A stretch of 64,000 bases of DNA from JAMLIN01 sp964476625 (lineage in GTDB: Bacteria > Pseudomonadota > Gammaproteobacteria > Burkholderiales > Burkholderiaceae_E), in contig CAYZBJ010000012.1 of the NCBI GenBank assembly GCA_964476625.1, positions 1-64,000 of the forward strand, in the 5' to 3' direction. The notes beneath the pieces are model-generated. The model saw only the letters and a program-made list of their open reading frames with translations, had not been told where the DNA came from and did no database searches. A program made the translations under genes and the position numbers. Below, one piece after another: positions 60,182 through 64,000 of the stretch. Numbering within the stretch: position 1 is the first letter of the stretch; each line of letters opens with the position of its first letter.

Positions 60182-61081
60182 TCAGCCATGCGGGCGCGGC
60201 GGCAGGCTGCGCAGGTAGAGATGCAGCGCGCGCAGGTCGGTGTCGTTGATCTCGCGCAGCGATTCGAAGGGCATCACCTTGATCGCGGTGCCGTCGGGGC
60301 GCCGGCCGCTGCGGAACATCGCCATCAGGCCGGCGGCGTCGGGGTAGCGCGTCATGGCGCTGTCTTCGCCGGGCGTGAGATTCGACGCCGGCGGCCAGTC
60401 CGGCGGACTGCCGGGTATCCTGCCGCCGGCGAGATGCTCGCCGTGGCAGCCCAGGCACATCGCCGCTACATACTGGCCGTGGGCCAGGTTGACGCCCTCG
60501 GCCGCGGGAGTCGATGGCGCGAGCGTGTGGTCGATCCGCGCGGCCGCGTCCTTGATCAGGCCGAAGCCGTAGAGCACCCGCGCCGGCAGCGGGAGGTCGA
60601 TGATGGCGCCTTGTCCGGCCGTCGGTGGCAGGGAGCGCACATAGGCGACGACACTGGCGAGGTCCTCGTCGGTGAAGCGGTTGAAGTCCTCGCTGGGCAT
60701 GATCATCAGGGCGCGCCCTCGGGGGGCGACGCCATGGCGAATGCTCCGGACCCAGTCGATCGGCTGATAGCCGGCGACCACGCCGCCCGGTCCGGTCGTG
60801 ATGTTCGGCCCCGCGAGGCGCAGGCCGGTGTCGTCCTCGACGAACACCCGTCCAGCGCCGTCCTTGCCATGGCATTCGGCGCAGCCGCGTGAGTTGTACA
60901 GATAGCCGCCGCGTTCGATTGCGGCGGGGTCATCGCGCAGTGCTACCGCTTGCACCGGCACGTCGACATGGCGCGCCATCTTGCTGTTGGCCAGCAGGAG
61001 CCCCGTGCCCACCGCCAGCGCCACCAGCGCGACCAGGGCGCCGACGCCGCTGGCCAGTATCCGGACCCATCGCTTCTTCAT
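60182..61081 (-). CDS. Dihaem cytochrome c
   Basis: A 299-aa membrane-anchored cytochrome: one N-terminal helix (about 8-31) and two c-type haem motifs, CAECH (67-71) and CLGCH (about 205-210), with DLRALHLYLRSLPP near the C-terminus. It carries electrons in the periplasm, possibly for a dehydrogenase. GGGGAGAATCGTC precedes the ATG. It is downstream of the LysR gene on the same strand (119-base gap). Confidence 0.93.
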   Translation of the reverse strand: MKKRWVRILASGVGALVALVALAVGTGLLLANSKMARHVDVPVQAVALRDDPAAIERGGYLYNSRGCAECHGKDGAGRVFVEDDTGLRLAGPNITTGPGGVVAGYQPIDWVRSIRHGVAPRGRALMIMPSEDFNRFTDEDLASVVAYVRSLPPTAGQGAIIDLPLPARVLYGFGLIKDAAARIDHTLAPSTPAAEGVNLAHGQYVAAMCLGCHGEHLAGGRIPGSPPDWPPASNLTPGEDSAMTRYPDAAGLMAMFRSGRRPDGTAIKVMPFESLREINDTDLRALHLYLRSLPPRPHG

Positions 61082-61200
61082 GACGATTCTCCCCGGGGCC
61101 TTGCCGCTCTGCTCTTTGTCGAGCCTGACAAGGTGAGGGAATATTCTCCGCTCCCGGCGTTGCGAATGCCAGCAGCGCGTGGTCCGGGGACTCGGACTGG

Positions 61201-62265
61201 CTAGGCCGCTCGCGCCTGCTCGTTACCGGCGACCACGACTTCCTCCTCGCTCTCGGTGGGTATGCGCACCGGGCGGGCGCGCGGCGCCCTGGCATTCGCC
61301 GGCTCGGCCGGACGTTCTTCGACGTCGCAGCGGGCGGGCCCGCCCGGGCAGAGCAACTGCATGTAGTCGGCGTCGAGGTTCAGCCGCTCGACGAGGAAAT
61401 CGACGAAGGCGCGCACCTTCGGCGAAGTGACCCGGCCGCGCGGGAACACCGCGCTCAGATCCACTTCGGGGCCCGACCATCCGGCCAGCACGCGGCGCGC
61501 GTAGCCGCCCTCGGCATAGCCCTTGACCATGATGTCGCTCGCGAGCATCAGGCCCTCGCCACAGAGCAGCGCGCCGCGCACGCCGGCCGGGTCGTTGGCC
61601 ACCATGATGGGGTCGATCCGGTATTCGGTCATCGTCTCGCCATCGCCGAGCGGCCAGTAGTACTGGCCGTTGCGGGACATCTTCTGCATGCCCAGGGTGC
61701 GGTGTCCGAGCAGCTCGTCCGGATGTTGCGGCTCGCCATGGCGCTCGATGTAGGCCGGGCTCGCGTAGACCCCGGTGCGCAGCCGCGCGAGCCGTCGGGC
61801 GACGAGGCCCGAGTCGGGCAGGTCGCCGATGCGCAGCGCGACGTCGAGCTCGCGGTCGATCAGGTCGAGCGGTTCGTTGCTGAGCAGCATCTCGACTCGC
61901 AGCTCGGGGTGGCGCGCGCGGAACTCGCCCAGCAGCGGTGCGATTCGTTCGATGCCGAGCGAATACGCCGCGGTGACCCGCAGCCATCCGCGCGGGCCGC
62001 CCTGCAGTTGCGCGACCGCGCTTTCGGCCTCCTCGAGCTCACGTGCGATCCGTTGGCAGTTCTCGTAGTAGACGTTGCCGGCCTCGGTCAGGCCGAGCTT
62101 GCGGGTGGTCCGATGCAGGAGTTGCGCGCCGAGGCGCAACTCCAGGTCCTGCACCTTGCGACTGACCGTGGTCTTGGGCAGGCGCAGGGCCCGGGCGGCC
62201 GCGATGAAGCTGCCGGACTCGACCACCTTGATGAAGACGAGGGTGTCGTTGAGGTCACGGGTCAT
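61201..62265 (-). CDS. LysR family regulator with C-terminal extension
   Basis: A 354-aa regulator, about 50 residues longer than usual. The helix-turn-helix is at about 5-60 (VFIKVVESGSFIAAARALRLPKTTVSRKVQDLE in pieces), then the LysR effector domain ending near VDFLVERLNLD. The extra tail is Pro/Arg/Glu-rich with two Cys (CPGGPARC). It is divergent from the RND efflux adaptor and probably regulates that operon. Confidence 0.88.
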   Translation of the reverse strand: MTRDLNDTLVFIKVVESGSFIAAARALRLPKTTVSRKVQDLELRLGAQLLHRTTRKLGLTEAGNVYYENCQRIARELEEAESAVAQLQGGPRGWLRVTAAYSLGIERIAPLLGEFRARHPELRVEMLLSNEPLDLIDRELDVALRIGDLPDSGLVARRLARLRTGVYASPAYIERHGEPQHPDELLGHRTLGMQKMSRNGQYYWPLGDGETMTEYRIDPIMVANDPAGVRGALLCGEGLMLASDIMVKGYAEGGYARRVLAGWSGPEVDLSAVFPRGRVTSPKVRAFVDFLVERLNLDADYMQLLCPGGPARCDVEERPAEPANARAPRARPVRIPTESEEEVVVAGNEQARAA

Positions 62266-62701
62266 TGAAGCTCCGGTTACTGCATGGATTGGCCCGCCCG
62301 AGGGATGATATTTCCCGCGATCGGTGGCTAATCATTTCCATCGAGGACCTCTATGCTGCATTGCATTGCTGCCGAATGACGCCAGCTGGTTCTCGACCAT
62401 GGAAACCGCCGATTCTCACCGCCTTCTTCCCGATCGCACGCCGGTGCCCCTGTCGCACATGGGGTCGCCCGCCGATCATCCCGTGCCACGGGAAACAGAA
62501 TCCCGCGAGCGGGATGATGCTTTCTCGCCGGGAGACTCTCGACATGCCTGGTGGCATCGGCGGCGACCTGTAAGTGGCGACACCAGTCCACGACGCAGTT
62601 GATCTTCGGCGCCCCGGCGCCGACCCGGTTCGCGAATCACGCGTCGGCTCCCGCAGAGGACCGCGCCAGCTCCCCGACTCCATCTCCCTCAGGAATCCCC
62701 G
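62266..62701. other. Intergenic regulatory region (436 bp), LysR / RND operon
   Basis: No gene is seen. It contains ATCATCCCG (62475-62483) with its complement CGGGATGAT (62510-62518), and ATCCCGC-GA-GCGGGAT (62500-62515), overlapping alternatives for a hairpin or operator. No clear sigma-70 promoter could be picked out. Confidence 0.5.
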
Positions 62702-63946
62702 ATGAACTCCAGAGACCGTTCCCTCACGGCGCTCCGTCGATCAGTGCCGATCCGTTACCTGCTCATGGCCGGCCTCGCGGTCGTGGCGATCGTCGTCGCA
62801 CTCGCCGGCTGCACCAGCGAGGCGGCGCCCGTCGATGCGATGCCGCCACCGCCCGAAGTCAGCGTGGCAACCGTGCTCAGCAAGCCGGTCCGGCACTGGG
62901 ACGACTTCACCGGCCATGTGGCGGCGGTCGAGTCGGTAGAGATCCGTCCGCGTGTCAGTGGCTACGTGGAGCGGGTTGCCTACGAGGAAGGACAGGAGAT
63001 CGACAAGGGTGACCTCCTGTTCGTGATCGACCCGCGTCCGTACCGGGCCGCTCTCGCGCAGGCCCAGGCAAGGCTTGCGCGGGCGCAAAGCGAAGCGACG
63101 CTCGCGGCCAGCCAGGACCGGCGGGCGCAGGCGCTCGTCGCGGCGCGCGCGATATCGCGCGAGGAGTTCGAGGCGCGCAAGGCGGCGGTGGCGCAGGCCG
63201 ACGCAGCGGTTCGCGCCGCCCAGGCCGAGGTTGCCGCCGCACGACTGGAGTTGCAGTTCACCGAGATTCGATCGCCGATCGACGGGCGCGCCGGCCGTGC
63301 GATGGCCACCACCGGCAACCTCGCGCAAGCGGACACGACCGTGTTGACCACCGTCGTGTCGCAGGACCCGGTGCATGTGTACTTCGAGACCGACGAACAG
63401 ACTTTCCTGCGCTATGGGGAAATGGCACGCCGGGGCGAGCGCGCCAGCTCGAAGAATCTCGTGCGGGTCGGACTCGCCAACGAACCCGGGTATCCGCACG
63501 AGGGCGTGGTCGACTTCACCGACAACCGCGTCGATCCGCGCACCGGGACGATCCGTGCCCGGGCGGTGTTGCGGAATCCCGACCGGATGTTCACGCCGGG
63601 TCTGTTCGCGCGAGTCCGCCTGCAGGGCAGCGGCGAGATCGAGTCGATGCTCGTCGATGCCCGGGCCGTGCTCACCGACCAGGACCGGAAGTACGTCTAC
63701 GTACTCGGGCCCGAGGACCGCGCGCTACGCAAGGACATCGTCCCGGGGCGCGTCGTCGAGCTCGATGACGCCGGCGCGCCGCGGCGGCTGCAGGTGGTCG
63801 AGTCGGGGCTGGCGCCCACCGACCGGGTGATCGTCCACGGGCTGCAGAAGATCTTCATGCCCGGCATGCCGGTCAGGCCGAGCACGGTCGCCATGGGCGA
63901 CCCACCGTCCAGCGGGCAGGTACGCGTCGCGCACGCGGCCGAGTAA
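62702..63946 (+). CDS. RND efflux periplasmic adaptor subunit (lipoprotein)
   Basis: A 414-aa membrane-fusion protein. A lipoprotein signal (VVALAGC, Cys37) is followed by the biotinyl-lipoyl segment VEIRPRVSGYVERVAYEEGQ, a coiled coil (about 110-180) and beta-barrel domain with FTEIRSPIDGRAGRAM. It links the inner-membrane RND pump with an outer-membrane channel. The first codons are at 62702; the RND permease begins at 63983. Confidence 0.93.
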   Translation: MNSRDRSLTALRRSVPIRYLLMAGLAVVAIVVALAGCTSEAAPVDAMPPPPEVSVATVLSKPVRHWDDFTGHVAAVESVEIRPRVSGYVERVAYEEGQEIDKGDLLFVIDPRPYRAALAQAQARLARAQSEATLAASQDRRAQALVAARAISREEFEARKAAVAQADAAVRAAQAEVAAARLELQFTEIRSPIDGRAGRAMATTGNLAQADTTVLTTVVSQDPVHVYFETDEQTFLRYGEMARRGERASSKNLVRVGLANEPGYPHEGVVDFTDNRVDPRTGTIRARAVLRNPDRMFTPGLFARVRLQGSGEIESMLVDARAVLTDQDRKYVYVLGPEDRALRKDIVPGRVVELDDAGAPRRLQVVESGLAPTDRVIVHGLQKIFMPGMPVRPSTVAMGDPPSSGQVRVAHAAE

Positions 63947-63982
63947 GCCCCAGCCAACTCCTGCGAACCGAGGCAAGCAAGC

Positions 63983-64000
63983 ATGGATTTCTCCAGATTC
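63983..64000 (+). CDS. RND efflux permease, start only (truncated by window end)
   Basis: Six codons, MDFSRF, behind GAGGCAAGCAAGC. This is how MexF/OqxB-type RND permeases begin (MDFSRFFIDRP), so the gene continues past the window. Confidence 0.7.

Noticed and set aside
1..64000. tRNA, rRNA, CRISPR arrays, insertion sequences or prophage genes
   Set aside because: None was recognised by reading; no transposase, integrase or regular spaced repeats appear. A covariance-model search would be needed to exclude a tRNA.

Overview
The window is a high-GC (roughly two-thirds G+C by eye), densely coded proteobacterial segment with about 60 protein genes on both strands and no rRNA, tRNA or CRISPR recognised. 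The ugpBAEC operon, a 1231-aa DUF748 protein, a DUF2917 protein, LeuA, several family-III CoA/ABC catabolic modules and an RND efflux adaptor suggest a Betaproteobacterium of Burkholderiales type; this is an inference from gene content. Three 10-N runs (12380-12389, 52478-52487, 57454-57463) show a scaffolded draft assembly, and each one damages a gene.

Layout. 63-7557: a catabolic locus of three SDR dehydrogenases, a carboxymuconolactone-decarboxylase-like protein, a LacI regulator and a TRAP transporter (P, Q, M); two matching LacI-type operators lie in its two divergent promoter regions. 7631-10105: divergent AraC regulator and TTC38-like TPR protein with a perfect 16-bp hairpin between them. 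10138-14265: ugpBAEC for glycerol-3-phosphate uptake, preceded by a plausible Pho box. 14546-15337: VOC protein. 15399-23338: a seven-gene minus-strand operon (AMP ligase, IclR regulator, Cys-less thiolase-like protein plus DUF35 partner, NDP-forming acyl-CoA synthetase, AtuA in two pieces) divergent from a branched-chain-type ABC importer (23550-27997) with a LivM-LivG fusion, followed by a PRISE-type enone reductase. Together these look like uptake, CoA activation and side-chain cleavage of a branched or isoprenoid-like acid.

29261-31201: leuA with a previously uncalled leucine-rich leader peptide (31094-31189) under its own promoter, a probable attenuator. 31352-40730: amidotransferase, GST, nitronate monooxygenase, DUF748, DUF2917, LysR, an isocitrate-lyase-superfamily enzyme and a TSUP exporter. 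40815-45193: a minus-strand group with two MFS carriers, a CmcJ/NvfI-type oxidase, an HCCA-isomerase-like protein and a 47-aa membrane protein. 45350-49933: RidA, Bcr-type MFS with divergent TetR, enoyl-CoA hydratase and another MFS. 50068-55417: a CoA transferase with unusual domain order, overlapping an ABC importer of the FbpB/AfuB class. 55436-64000: secreted unknown protein, lipoprotein hydratase-like enzyme, exported peroxiredoxin broken by an assembly fault, EamA carrier with divergent MocR regulator, dihaem cytochrome c, LysR and the start of an RND efflux operon.

Small palindromes of the GGAAATGGGGTCAGACCCC type occur in two convergent intergenic gaps (15354-15380 and 29152-29230) and look like a dispersed REP-like element. 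The most useful new observations are the leuA leader peptide, the paired LacI operators, the Cys-less thiolase/DUF35 pair inside the liv-linked cluster, the permuted CoA transferase, and the inverted duplication that hides the peroxiredoxin active site.
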